DNA of 64,000 nucleotides, taken from NCBI GenBank assembly GCA_009667805.1, contig CM019066.1, positions 122,150,192 to 122,214,191 on the forward strand. The letters are read 5' to 3'. Source of the stretch: Leptobrachium leishanense. Lineage: Eukaryota > Chordata > Amphibia > Anura > Megophryidae. The position numbers and the translations under genes are program-made. Of the stretch, positions 1 to 12,889 are shown one piece after another (within the stretch, counting starts at the first letter, position 1; each line of letters opens with the position of its first letter). The notes under the pieces are model-generated. The model was not told the DNA's origin. It was given only the letters and a program-made list of their open reading frames with translations, and searched no databases.

Positions 1-182
1 TTGGTATCGTTGTAAAGGCCATGCTCTGGCCAATCAAACAAAATCAAACCTTAACCCCAGCTGCAAAGGATCGGGAATCCCAGCCGATTGCTGCCTCCTG
101 TGCATGGAAGCGCTCAGCGCGTCCATAGCACAGGAGAACCACTTGGCTGGACGCGCTGAGCGCGTCCATAGCAGTCAAGTGG
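1..182. mobile_element. Right part of a TTAA-flanked MITE
   Basis: The sequence ends at a TTAA (183-186), and its first 35 bases resemble the interior of the TTAA-flanked repeat at 23064-23332 (both contain a stretch reading GGTATC...CATGCTCTGGCC). A motif GCTCAGCGCGTCCATAGCA occurs at 112-130 and again near 150-168, the second copy preceded by its own inverted partner. The left end lies outside the window. TTAA target sites are used by piggyBac and Kolobok transposons; which one applies here is not decided. Confidence 0.45.
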
Positions 183-197
183 TTAAATAGGACTTTA

Positions 198-411
198 CAG
201 TGGCAAGAAAAAGTATGTGAACCCTTTGGGATTACGTGGAGTTTTGCATGAATTGGTCATAAAATGTGCTCTGATCTTCATCTAAGTCACAACAATTTGA
301 AAAACACAGTCTCCTTAAAATAATACAACACAAACATTATATGTTTTCATGTGTTTATTGAACATAACATGTAAACATTCACAGTGCAGGGTGGGAAAAG
401 TATGTGAACCC
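198..411 (+). repeat. Left terminal inverted repeat of Tc1 family A
   Basis: Pairs with 2489-2692 in inverted orientation with few mismatches. The outer and inner transposase-binding-type direct repeats lie near 206-225 and 395-412. Confidence 0.88.
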
Positions 412-485
412 CTAGCCTGATGACTTCTCAAGAGCTAATTGGAGCCAGGAGTGAGCCAACCTTGAGTCCAATCACTGTGATATTA

Positions 486-2481
<1,996 letters not shown>

Positions 2482-2488
2482 GTCCAAA

Positions 2489-2692
2489 GGTTCACATACT
2501 TTTTCCACCCTGCACTGTGAATGTTTACATGTTCTGTTCAATAAACACATGAAAACATATAATGTTTGTGTTGTATTATTTTAAGCAGACTGTGTTTTTC
2601 AAATTGTTGTGATTTAGATGAAGATCAGAGCACATTTTATGACCAATTCATGAAAAACTCCACGTAATCCCAAATATTTTTTCTTGCCACTG
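2489..2692 (-). repeat. Right terminal inverted repeat of Tc1 family A
   Basis: Inverted partner of 198-411, ending ...TTCTTGCCACTG before the TA at 2693-2694. Confidence 0.88.
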
Positions 2693-2780
2693 TAAACTGG
2701 CATCTAAAAATTATGAGCATAAAATGGTCAGAATGAGCTCAGCGCACAGAGGTGAACTGACTCAACAGTGAAGGGGTTAA

Positions 2781-3099
2781 AAAGCAAAAACATTGTGTAT
2801 TTCTAATCTCATCACAAAATTTTGGAACTATTTAGCTGGGGTCTTTTTTGGATGTTGTAGATTTTGGGGATTAAATTTCGAAAAAGTGTTTTTTTTTCCA
2901 TTTTTTTACAGCATAATTATTTTTTTTATAGTAAATTATACAATATGATTGAAATAATGGTATCTTTAGAAAGTCCATTTAATGACAGGAAAAAAAGTAT
3001 ATTATGAAAATTTGACCTAAATACAAACAGCGCGGAAACGTAAAAACAGCAGCAGGCACTAAAGGACGGATTTCGTAAAACCGCCCGGTCACTAAGGAG
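2781..3099. mobile_element. TTAA-bounded dispersed repeat, copy 1
   Basis: TTAA occurs at 2777-2780 and 3100-3103. The interior, with GTAGATTTTGGGG near 2858 and AAAGTCCATTTAATG near 2970, is clearly homologous to 44060-44369, and both copies end ...ACTAAGGRG-TTAA. The stretch 2695-2776 also ends in GTGAAGGGG-TTAA and looks like the end of a neighbouring TTAA element. No coding potential is seen. Confidence 0.55.
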
Positions 3100-3344
3100 T
3101 TAAAAGAATTAAAAGAATTGTTTAAAAAAGAATTCAGATTATGTATAAAGGTTAGATAATTAAACAGTTCACATCAAAAAAGTTACATTTCCTGACAATT
3201 ATTTCATTGGGCAGACATGACAGTTTACGTTATGGGACGCTACAATACATTTTCTAACCTTCCCAGGCATGCCCAGAGGAGGTGCCGGCTGGAGGAACAA
3301 GTCCTTCTTGTCCTCCTTTTAGGTCCCAATTTAAACATTTTGGC

Positions 3345-4084
3345 CTAGATTACATGCCGTACAGTAACGTTAGCGTTCGGATATGTAAGCGTTAACGTCA
3401 GGATAAGTGACTTAATGCATGCCCCCTGATTACATCTCTAACGCTATGAAAGAATGAAGAATAAAGAATGAAAAAAATTGTTAGCGCATCAGTGATTGCC
3501 TTGATATGTAAGTGATACCCCCAACATAAGATTGTTTACCGCATGTCACCCATAGTAAATTCCTGACACTACACCCGTTAGTAATTTGTTAGCACATCAG
3601 TTTTTGCTCTAGCTTCCACTAGTTTACTTTGCATATGCTATACTTAACATGGGGTGCGCAAACAGTAATTACCGTTAGGATAAGTAAGGTATTACAAAGT
3701 CCTAGTACTAATTACTGTACCAATACCAATGCCGTAAGCAGAATTTTTCCATCATATAGAAGCTAGTACTAACTGATTCCGCTTTTGCATAATCCTTTAG
3801 CACCAGCTAACCCCCCCCCCTAATAAATCAGATGCTCACCTCTCATCCCGCAGCGAGAACTGTGGCCTGATCCGCTGCTTCCTGTCACCGGGAGCAGAGT
3901 GAGACTGGGGACAGATAGTCAACAATCTCCCCCCGTGATCACTCAGTGGCTGTGTGCAATCTCGCGAGAGTCCTAATGACTCCAAGAGGTGATACTCGCG
4001 GCAGCGAGGAAGCACCTGCCCCGGAATCTCACACTAAAATGGGGACATTAGTGTTCCTGTTTTAGCGTGAAGTACATAATCTAG
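3345..4084. mobile_element. 740-bp repeat with inverted CTAGATTA ends
   Basis: The left end reads CTAGATTACATG and the right end ATGTACTTC-like sequence closing with CATAATCTAG, giving a short imperfect inverted repeat. The 3770-4080 part recurs at 40722-43113 (inverted, itself interrupted), 44750-45010 and 55060-55385, which defines a dispersed family. The right half is CpG-rich. No protein is recognisable. Confidence 0.55.
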
Positions 4085-4344
4085 TCCGTTATGTTTCTTA
4101 TGTGGTTCATGATAAATTTCATGGAAATCAACTGTTTGTTATAATTTACTGTTTAAAAAACTTGAATGTTCCATTTTGTACACCCTAACGTATGTCCTGG
4201 GCATCATGTCTATGCTAACCTGACTGCTTTAAAAGCAACATGTCTTAAACAGAGGACAAACCCATTCACAGAATGAATAGGCAGGTGCTTTTCCTGATAT
4301 ATTTATGTCAGTTTATCAAACAAAAGGCAAATATTGTGTTAACA

Positions 4345-4516
4345 CACTAAGCGCCGGTGTTTGCTGATGTTGCAAATAGCAGTGAAAGTTGCCAGTATTT
4401 ACCAAACGCTAGCGTTTCTCGAAACTAAAATCAGGACAGCAAAAGGAGAAGCTGCACTGTAAAGCTTCTTCTTTTGCTGTTTGGATTTTAGAGTCGAGTG
4501 CCTGCTGAAATTATGA
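4345..4516. repeat. Fragment related to a small GGTTATT MITE
   Basis: Phrases such as GTGTTTGCTG, CCAGTATTT and the pair of inverted AAGCTTC/AGAAGCTGCACTG segments resemble the small palindromic MITE at 60929-61118 and a fragment at 23370-23490. The terminal repeats are lost here. Confidence 0.35.
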
Positions 4517-4520
4517 TTAA

Positions 4521-4991
4521 CTCTTTCACTACTGAGATCGCGATATCTCGATCTGCAGCACAAAAGCAAATGAAATTTAGTTGGTGCAAACAAATTTCTT
4601 TGGTTTTGGGCTGCAGAAGGTGCCCCCCAAAGTTTTAGCCCTGTGGACATAATGCCCGAAAGAGCTAAAACTCTGTAAAAGTCGGCTGATGAATGCTCTG
4701 ACATTGTGCATTCAGCAGCCGATGCAGGGGGAATAAAAATAAATAAAATTGAGCTGCAGCTCAAATGGCTGTAACTCAGTTTGGCAATAGATTTGGCGCC
4801 ATCTACTGGACAAAATAGGTTATTTACCTATGTTTAAAAAAAACTGGTTCAGCTAAAGTTCGAGGGGCCGCATTTTCGCACTTTGCTCCATCTTGTGATG
4901 ATGTTTGTTATTGCCCTTTTGAAAATAAAAAATTATAAAGAAAAAGCATTCTGACAATGCTTTTTGGGAAAAGCACTGGGTAGTGAAGGGG
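4521..4991. mobile_element. TTAA-flanked MITE, 471 bp
   Basis: TTAA at 4517-4520 and 4992-4995. Ends are CTCTTTCACTACTGAG on the left and GGGTAGTGAAGGGG on the right, an imperfect inverted repeat. A second, left-truncated copy lies at about 14940-15310 and shares CAAAGTTTTAGCCCTGTGG and the GATGGCGCCATCTACTGG stretch. Non-coding. Confidence 0.75.
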
Positions 4992-5189
4992 TTAAGCTGC
5001 TATTATAGCAGCTGGATTGTAACTGAGCCAGTGTTAGGGAGATAGTAGGGAGAGGCAAAGACATAATAGCTTGCAATACGTTTATGACTTAAATGCTCCT
5101 AGGGCCAGCCCATGACATTTTGCTGCATGGGTCTAAGCATGGAATACTGTCCACTTAAACCACACCCATCTTAACACACCCACGCGCAT

Positions 5190-6775
5190 CACAGAGCTCC
5201 ACAGCGATAAAACACACAGTATCATCTGGTGTGCAGTGTTTATGATTGTATTACAGAGCTCCACAGCAATAAAACACACAGTAATGTGTGGTGTGTATGA
5301 GTGTATCAAAGAGCTCAACAGCAATAAAACACACAGTAATGTGAGGTGTGTATGAGTGTATCAAAGAGCTCAACAGCAATAAAACACACAGTAATGTGAG
5401 GTGTGTATGAGTGTATCAAAGAGCTCAACAGCAATAAAACACACAGTAATGTGAGGTGTGTATGAGTGTATCAAAGAGCTCAACAGCAATAAAACACACA
5501 GTAATGTGAGGTGTGTATGAGTGTATCAAAGAGCTCAACAGCAATAAAACACACAGTAATGTGAGGTGTGTATGAGTGTATCAAAGAGCTCAACAGCAAT
5601 AAAACACACAGTAATGTGAGGTGTGTATGAGTGTATCAAAGAGCTCAACAGCAATAAAACACACAGTAATGTGAGGAGTGTATGAGTGTATCAAAGAGCT
5701 CAACAGCAATAAAACACACAGTAATGTGAGGTGTGTATGAGTGTATCAAAGAGCTCAACAGCAATAAAACACACAGTAATGTGAGGTGTGTATGAGTGCA
5801 TCAAAGAGCTCAACAGCAATAAAACACACAGTAATGTGAGGTGTGTATGAGTGTATCAAAGAGCTCAACAGCAATAAAACACACAGTAATGTGAGGTGTG
5901 TATGAGTGTATCAAAGAGCTCAACAGCAATAAAACACACAGTAATGTGAGGAGTGTATGAGTGTATCAAAGAGCTCAACAGCAATAAAACACACAGTAAT
6001 GTGAGGTGTGTATGAGTGTATCAAAGAGCTCAACAGCAATAAAACACAGTAATGTGAGGTGTGTATGAGTGCATCAAAGAGCTCAACAGCAATAAAACAC
6101 ACAGTAATGTGAGGTGTGTATGAGTGTATCAAAGAGTTCAACAGCAATAAAACACAGTAATGTGAGGTGTGTATGAGTGCATCAAAGAGCTCAACAGCAA
6201 TAAAACACACAGTAATGTGCGGTGTGTATGAGTGCATCAAAGAGCTCAACAGCAATAAAACACACAGTAATGTGAGGTGTGTATGAGTGTATCAAAGAGC
6301 TCAACAGCAATAAAACACAGTAATGTGAGGTGTGTATGAGTGCATCAAAGAGCTCAACAGCAATAAAACACACAGTAATGTGAGGTGTGTATGAGTGTAT
6401 CAAAGAGCTCAACAGCAATAAAACACACAGTAATGTGCGGTGTGTATGAGTGCAAAGAGCTCAACAGCAATAAAACACACAGTAATGTGAGGTGTGTATG
6501 AGTGTATCAAAGAGCTCAACAGCAATAAAACACACAGTAATGTGAGGTGTGTATGAGTGTATCAAAGAGTTCAACAGCAATAAAACACAGTAATGTGAGG
6601 TGTGTATGAGTGCATCAAAGAGCTCAACAGCAATAAAACACACAGTAATGTGCGGTGTGTATGAGTGCATCAAAGAGCTCAACAGCAATAAAACACACAG
6701 TAATGTGAGGTGTGTATGAGTGTATCAAAGAGCTCAACAGCAATAAAACACACAGTAATGTGAGGAGTGTATGAG
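5190..6775 (-). repeat. 55-bp minisatellite, about 29 units
   Basis: A head-to-tail array whose unit is 55 bp, for example GAGCTC starting at 5366 and again at 5421. The core reads GAGCTCAACAGCAATAAAAC then ACACAGTAATGTGAGGTGTG then TATGAGTGTATCAAA. Several units are 53 bp through loss of one AC, and common variants are GTGCGG and AGTGCATC. The first units (5190-5310) and the last (6765-6800) are more diverged, as is usual at array edges. Related single units occur at 41461-41600 and, inverted, at 23580-23610. The open frames on the minus strand are a by-product of the repeat and are not called as genes. Confidence 0.95.
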
Positions 6776-6799
6776 CTTACAACAGAATCCACAGCAATA

Positions 6800-7154
6800 A
6801 AACTCACAGGGTTTTTTTGCACCACCTCGCTCAGGATCATTGTACCACTTGACCATGATCATCTATATTTGTCATCATTTACGTATTTGCCTTGGTTTCC
6901 CATTTCATCCAGCTGTCACCAAAATAAATAATAAAATATTATCTGCTTGCATCTCAATAATGATATCACAGACTGTTTCCCATTTTTATTCATTTATTCT
7001 CAAATATATTTATTGATTTAACTCTGTTGCTTTGGTCCTGTCCAAAAAACAAACTAGGACCAGCTGACAGGAGAAATTCACAGCCAGTACATTCACTACC
7101 TTTAATGAAAATGAAATGAAAATATTGACTCAAAATGTGATGTTATAATACTGT
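6800..7154. other. No recognisable feature
   Basis: AT-rich unique-looking sequence between the minisatellite and a MITE. I see no gene, repeat pair or regulatory site. Confidence 0.5.
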
Positions 7155-8097
7155 TAGGGTTATTCAAAGAGAATCGAAAAGTCACCGCACGTTCAGTGAC
7201 TTTTCGTTCTCTTCAATTCAGTACGATTTGGCGATCCCATTTCGGCGACCCCGCGGTGTATTCAGCAAGCACCACAGGGCCGTCGTAGTGCAGTGAAAAC
7301 CCGCCGCAAACCCGCCGCAAACTCACCGCAAAACTCAGGCGGATGGACACTGAAACCTGCAAAAACATCTGGATTAATCCTGCCGAAGACGCCGGAGAAA
7401 CCTGAGCAGGAGCCGATCAGAGCGCAGAGCAGCTGCCGGAAAAACCCGACACCGCAGACGAATGGAGTGAAAAAAAATCCAGTATGCTTGAATGTTTGAA
7501 AAGTGAAACGCTGTTTGCAAAGAAACTACTGAGTGAAAATGTCTGAAATTTACATATTCCAGGGAATGATAATAAAAAGGGCTGTTACATAAAAAAATCT
7601 AAAAAAAATGCTTAAAAGATCCTAAAAAATCTATAAATCAAGAGAATTTTTACTGCAGAATATTATAATCAACGGTTTATTAGATATTGAATTAAAACGG
7701 GAATTTAACATTGAAGCCTATGGGATTCGCCTGAATTTATTTTATTTATTTATATAGTATTTTACCATGAAGGATACATTGAGATTTCTCTCATTTTCAA
7801 GTATGTCCTGGATTCTTGAGCAAACCTGTCGAATGAAACAACCGAATGGCAGGGCATTTCGGCAACTTTTCACTGCTGGTTTTTGTTCTCTGAATAGACG
7901 AAGCATAGCTTCTCTATGGGGGTTTCACTGCCCTCGAACAGAGAACGAACAGGCACCGTATGTGCAGGCAATTCGCTAACATTTGGCGAATTGCCTGCTC
8001 TCTGAATAGCCGAATGGCCAGGAAAGGCAACCGTATGCTGAATTTTAGCATTTGGTTACCTTTCGCCAGCAATTCGGATCTCTTTGAATAACCTTTG
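7155..8097 (-). mobile_element. Large MITE, family M1, copy b
   Basis: Inverted relative to copy a. It begins TAGGGTTATTCAAAGAG and ends CTCTTTGAATAACC. A hairpin with GAAAAGTCACCG/GTGACTTTTC arms lies just inside the left end. It carries a LINE tail fragment (7735-7816), which makes it longer than its relatives. The right end is worn (ACCTTTG). Confidence 0.8.
7735..7816 (-). mobile_element. LINE 3' tail fragment inside MITE copy b
   Basis: Reads TTATTTATATAGTATTTTACC then AAGGATACATTGAGATTTCTC then TTTTCAAGTATGTCCTGG. The same tail ends the LINE at 61222-62760 and the SINEs at 11736, 20631 and 53249. Confidence 0.7.
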
Positions 8098-8511
8098 TGA
8101 GAAAAGCTGCTTCATGAATTCAGCCCCAAAACTTTTTCAGCCCCCATAAATGCACTGTTCCTTTGTTTAGGAAAAACATATTATGACCTGTTCTGGCTTT
8201 TCTCTGATTACCTTTATCCTGTATATGTGTCTGTAAAAAAATAAATAACATGTTTGATATTTTCATATACATTTGACAGTAGTAATGCTTATAGAGTACT
8301 GTCTTACTAGGATCTTTATATTTTTCTTGATATTTTGGAGTCATTGTGCTTTCCAATTAATTGGAATAATCTTAGACTATCCAAGAGAATGGCCCTCACC
8401 ATCTTGTCAACAGCACAGGCTTCTAACTTGTTAAGTGGTTACAAATATTATTAATTACAGCATAATAATTTTATATGTTAAGTTATCTCATCTTTCACTC
8501 ACAATACATAG
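8098..8511. other. No recognisable feature
   Basis: AT-rich sequence between two MITEs. Nothing is recognised. Confidence 0.5.
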
Positions 8512-9576
8512 AGGATTATTCAAAGAGCACCGAAATTCTACTGGAATTTTGGTGATCTTTCGTTCCCTGTACTTCGGGGAGTCAAATTCGCCGACCCTGC
8601 GCTGAATTCAGCATTGACCGCAGCGTCCCCAAAGTGCAGGGAACAAGCTACCCAAAAACATCCCAAAAACCGCCACAAAACTTCCAACTCCATCGGAAAA
8701 ACCGTCGAACACATCTGAAAAACTGCCGAAAAAACACCAACTCCATCTGAAAAATCTCCAAAAACCCAAGCAAATCAATTTGAAAAAAACATCTAAAAAA
8801 CACAGACTAGATGCGAAAAAAGCCGACGACCAGCCGAACAGAGCGCCGACCAGCTGCTGGAAAAAACCAACAAGCTGACAATCGGGTAAGAAAAAAACAA
8901 CTTTTAAAAGCTGTTTGTAAATCAACATCTGCCGAAAATGCCTGAAAATAACATATAAGGTCCTATGAATAATAATAAAAAGGTCTGTTACAGAAAAAAA
9001 GCCATTTTTTAAAAGATCGGGACGACAAATTGGTAAAAAAATCCTGAAAAATGCCTAAAATATAAATAAAGAGACTTTTTGCTGCAAGTGAAAACAATAA
9101 ACGGTTGAATAAATATTTAATAAAAACGGGGAATATTTTTTACATTGAAACCTATGGGATTCGCCTGATTAAACCTGCTGAATGAAACCACTGAAAATCA
9201 GAGCATTTCACTGACATTTCTCTGCTGTTCGGTGTCTATGAATAGATTAACCATTACTTCTTTATGGGGAATTTGACTGCCGCCAAACAGCACCATATTT
9301 CGCTGGAAATTCGCCAATATTTGGTGAACTGACAGCTTTTTTAGTAGCTGAATGGACACAAATTTGCACTGTACAGGGAAATTAACCATTTGGTGCAATT
9401 TCAGAGCCCCTAGATTGTAAGCTCCTATGAGCAGGGCCGTCTACACCTCTTGCTTTCATCATATGTCCATTTATCTGTATCTCGTTCCCTTTGGTTATTG
9501 TAAAGCGCTGCGGAAACTGTTGGTGCTATATAAATGATGACAATAATAATAATTCGGCTCTCTTTGAATAACGCTT
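8512..9576. mobile_element. Large MITE, family M2, copy 1
   Basis: Begins AGGATTATTCAAAGAGCACC and ends CTCTCTTTGAATAACGCTT, followed by TAA (9577-9579). The terminal sequence is like family M1, but the interior differs. Immediately inside the left end is a hairpin, CACCGAAATTC against GGAATTTTGGTG, at about 8528-8553. A second copy is at 31064-31961. An L2 tail is inserted near the right end (9408-9551). Confidence 0.72.
9408..9551 (+). mobile_element. L2-type LINE 3' tail inside MITE M2
   Basis: Reads CTAGATTGTAAGCTCCTATG ... GTAAAGCGCTGCGG ... GTGCTATATAAATGATG followed by an AATAAT repeat. It is the same sequence, in the opposite orientation, as the 3' end of the L2 element at 57448-57610. 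Terminal short repeats after GCTATATAAAT are a hallmark of L2-clade 3' ends. Confidence 0.82.
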
Positions 9577-9819
9577 TAAGGGTTGATTGATTGAGGGTTG
9601 TATTTAGATGCTATGCTCGGGTTGTACAAGGACAGCCTGATATTTATTACAAATATGAAAAAGAAATCATAGCATAATCTATGGGACTCCAAACAATTAT
9701 TGCTTGAGCTCCAATAAATAGCCACAAGTGACAATTCACTTTGAGAATAAGGCAGGTCAAAAATAATAAACAGGTTTTGAGGACAAAAAGCATATGATAT
9801 CTAAAAATAAAAATACTAT

Positions 9820-10720
9820 CAGGGTTATCCAAAGAGATTCGAAAAGTCACCGCACGTTCGGTGACTTTTCGTTCTCTTCAATTCGGTTCCTTTTGCCGAT
9901 TGCATTTCGGTGACCCTGCGGTGTATTCAGCAAACAGCACAGGGTCCCCGAATTGCAGGGAAAAGCTGCCGTAAACTCACCGAAAACTAACCGAATGCAC
10001 GCTGAAAACAAGCAAAAACATCTGGATTAACCTTCGAAGAGGAGCCGAACAGGAGCCGAAAAGGAGCCGAATCACACAGAGCCGAAGCAGCTGTGACGTA
10101 GAGGAGGCAGTGAATAAATTAGAAAAACCATTTGTATGAATCTGGGAAAAAGAAACGCTGTTTGCAAAGAAACTACTGAGCGAAAATGTCTGAAATTTTC
10201 ACAGGAGGTCCAGGGAATGATAATAAAGAGGGCTGTTACAAAAAAAATAAGCAAACTGAAAAAAAAAAAAAAAAAAATCGGACGTTTAATTTTTTTTAAA
10301 AAATTCAGAAAAATGCTTAAAGTATCCTAAAAAATCTATAAATAAAGAGACTTTTTGCTGCAGAATTTTATAATGAACGGTTTATTAGATATTGAATTAA
10401 AACGGGAATATTTTTAACATTGAAGCCTATGGGATTCTCCTGAATTAACTTGTCGAATGAAACCACCGAATGGCAGGGCATTAGGGGAACCTTTCACTGC
10501 TGGTTTGTGTTCTCTGAATAGCCGAAGCATTGCTTTTTGATGGGGATTTCACTGCCCTCGAACAGGGACCGAACAGGCACCGTATGTGCAGGCAATTCGA
10601 CAGGATTTGGTGAATTGCCTGCACTCTGGATAGCCGAATGGCCAGGAAAGGTAACCGAACGCTGATTTTCAGCGTTCGGTTACCTTTCTCAAGCAATTCG
10701 AATCTCTTTGGATAACCCTG
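9820..10720 (-). mobile_element. Large MITE, family M1, copy c
   Basis: Flanked by TAT at 9817-9819 and 10721-10723. Ends are CAGGGTTATCCAAAGAG and CTCTTTGGATAACCCTG. The left subterminal hairpin is 9841-9870 (12-bp stem) and the right one is 10646-10688 (20-bp perfect stem). It lies 33 bp from copy d in opposite orientation, so the two copies form an inverted pair. Confidence 0.88.
10646..10688. repeat. Perfect 20-bp stem hairpin at a MITE end
   Basis: The left arm GAAAGGTAACCGAACGCTGA (10646-10665), a 3-nt loop and the exact reverse complement (10669-10688). The same hairpin, with substitutions, sits at the corresponding end of the other family M1 copies, for example 10793-10831 and 16623-16665. 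Confidence 0.92.
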
Positions 10721-10753
10721 TATATATTGAATCCTTTAGACATGGATAAATAT

Positions 10754-11571
10754 CAGGGTTATTCAAAGAGATCCGAATGGCTGGAGAAAGGTAACCGAAC
10801 GCTGAAAATCAGCATTTGGTTACCTATCTTGGCCATTCGGCTATCCAGAGAGCAGGCAATACGCCAAATCCCGGCGAATTGCCTGCACATTCGGTGCCTG
10901 TTCGAGGGCAGTGAATCCCCATAAAAAAGCACTGCTTCGGCTATTCAAGGTGAAAGGTTCCCCTAATGCCCTGCCATTCGGTGGTTTAATTCGGCAGGTT
11001 TATTCAGGCAAATCCCATAGGCTTCAATGTTAAAATATTCCCGTTTTAATTCAATATCTAATAAACAGTTCATTATAAAATTCTGCAGTAAAGAGTCTCT
11101 TTATTTATAGATTTGTTAGGATATTTTAAGCATTTTTTTTTTTTTTAAAAAATCTGATTTTTTTTAACTTTACTTATTTTTTCTGTAACAGCCCTTTTTA
11201 TTATCCCTTATTGGACCTCATATGTAAATTTCAGTCATTTTCGCTGCACACTGCATTCATCTGCGGTGTCGGCTTTTTCCGGCGGCTTCACTGCGTGTGA
11301 TTGGCTCCTGTTCGGGTTTTTCCGGCGTCTTCGGCGGGTTAATACAGATGTTTTTGCGGGTTTCGGCGTGAATTTGCCGGGTTTTTGCGGTGACTTTTCT
11401 TCTGGTTTGCGGCAGCTTTTCCCTGCTCTTCGACGGCCCTGTGGTGCTTGCTGAATACACCGCAGGGTCGCCGAAATGGAATTGCCGAATCGGGCCAAAT
11501 CGGCCAGAATCGAAGAGAACGAAAAGTCACCGAACATGCGGTGACCTTTCGATTCTCTTTGAATAACCCTG
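10754..11571 (+). mobile_element. Large MITE, family M1, copy d
   Basis: Flanked by TAT at 10751-10753 and 11572-11574. Ends are CAGGGTTATTCAAAGAG and CTCTTTGAATAACCCTG. Same orientation as copy a. The hairpin near the right end uses GTCACCG/CGGTGAC (about 11526-11550). The many overlapping open frames in this GC-rich interior have no recognisable product. Confidence 0.88.
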
Positions 11572-11735
11572 TATGTAAGTTAAATATCACCAAAGTAAAA
11601 AGAACAGAACTTGTAAATTTGACAAATGTAGTAAGGGGTAAAAAGGTTAGTTGTGTGTTAAAGTGAACACTTGGCAGTTGTCCAGCCACATGTAGTCCAT
11701 GTCACTAATATTATAGGGATAACTATATCGTACCG

Positions 11736-11926
11736 ACTGGGTGGAGTAGAGGTAACATCACTGCTCTATGACTGTGGAGACACAGGCTTGAATCCCAGCA
11801 AGAGCACCTCTCCAGTAAGTGTCCTTGTGCAAGACACCTAACGGTACAGACTCGCCACCCAGGACATACCTGAAAACAAGAGAAATCTCAATGTATCCTT
11901 CCTGGTAAAATACTTTCTCAAAAAAT
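11736..11926 (+). mobile_element. tRNA-derived SINE, copy 1
   Basis: The head has an A-box-like GTGGAGTAGAGGTAACATC and a B-box-like GGCTTGAATCCC (11785-11796). The middle reads GTGTCCTTGTGCAAGACACC, similar to the central domain of CORE/V-SINE-type elements. The tail CATACCTGAAAACAAGAG, then TCTCAATGTATCCTTCCTGG, is shared with a LINE in this window (see 61222-62760). It is transcribed by RNA polymerase III in principle and depends on a LINE for retrotransposition. Confidence 0.82.
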
Positions 11927-12352
11927 ATATATATACTGTATATATATGGCCTTGTAAGGAAAGTGGTTCAGGTTTGATTGAATGGGATGTCCCTAAAGGG
12001 TAAACATGTAATAGATATATGTAATACTACGATTCCTGTACATTTTGCTTTCCATTTCAATAAGGATCCTCAAAGATATCCTAAATAAAGTAAGACCTCT
12101 ACTTAGGTTTATATGATGGCTGATAAACATATCAAATACTTGTATCTGCTCAGTCTGATCCCTAGAAAGTAGTGGAGGCTCATCCATTGTGGCAATAATG
12201 GCAGCAGCCCATCGTTTTTTTTGCAAACAAATAAATACAAGGGAGAATGATAGATCCATTACACACAGTTCTACCCCAAAATGAGTAGGATTTGCACGGC
12301 AGTAATAGGTAATAGCCCACTGTTGAGGTATTATGTGCTAATATTTATTTAA
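11927..12352. other. No recognisable feature
   Basis: Begins with a short (TA)n stretch after the SINE. The rest is unrecognised. Confidence 0.45.
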
Positions 12353-12443
12353 TACTCGCCACCCAGGACATACTTGAAAACGAGAGAAATCTCAATGTAT
12401 CCTTCCTGGTAAAATATTTTCTTAAAAAAATAATAATAATAAC
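12353..12443 (+). mobile_element. 3' end of a SINE (truncated copy)
   Basis: Contains TACTCGCCACCCAGGACATA through TCCTTCCTGGTAAAATA and an A-rich end with TAATAATAAT. The ACTCGCCACCCAGG junction is the SINE version of the tail, so this is a 5'-truncated SINE and not the LINE. Confidence 0.75.
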
Positions 12444-12529
12444 AGACTTCACACTGCTCAAACCACAGACAGGATTAAATGTCAATTGTGCCTGCTGGCT
12501 GACCATAATAGGATATATAGTCCATAAAA

Positions 12530-12596
12530 AACGATGACCTAGAATTTTCCATTCTCCAGTCATTCTCCTGCTTTTCACCACTCTCTGAATAACCCT
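12530..12596. mobile_element. End fragment of a short MITE
   Basis: Reads CCTAGAATTTTCCATTCTCC ... CTGCTTTTCACCACTCTCTG AATAACCCTG. It is the inverse of the left end found at 63904-64000. Confidence 0.6.
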
Positions 12597-12889
12597 GTAT
12601 ATCATTTGTCCGAGTTCTGTAATAAAGAATGACTTCAAATTACGTCTCAATGTGTTGAGCAAAAACAGGTAAAAACTAGATCCACACACAGGGTGAAACG
12701 GCTCAGCAGGAAGGGGGTTAATAAAAGAACAATAGCCTGCTTCAATCAATGTCTGAGTTTGTTTCATTAATGGAGGGTAGGGAATATTTAAAGGGACACT
12801 ACCTCTTAGATAAGCCATAACAGTTTACTTGTGCATTACGAACAAAACCACCTTATAAAACACATGCTGCTGTAATTGTATGTAAAAAG

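Noticed and set aside
5920..6688. Minus-strand open frames of 75-111 residues with repeated ITVCFIAVEL peptides
   Set aside because: They arise because the 55-bp and 53-bp units lack stops in some frames. Variation between units follows the DNA repeat, with no sign of coding constraint.
5190..6775. CRISPR-like array of regular repeats
   Set aside because: The units are contiguous with no unique spacers, and the surrounding DNA is vertebrate. It is a minisatellite.
11235..11689. Overlapping frames of 62-116 residues in a GC-rich stretch
   Set aside because: They fall in MITE copy d, and matching positions in other copies have stops and frameshifts.
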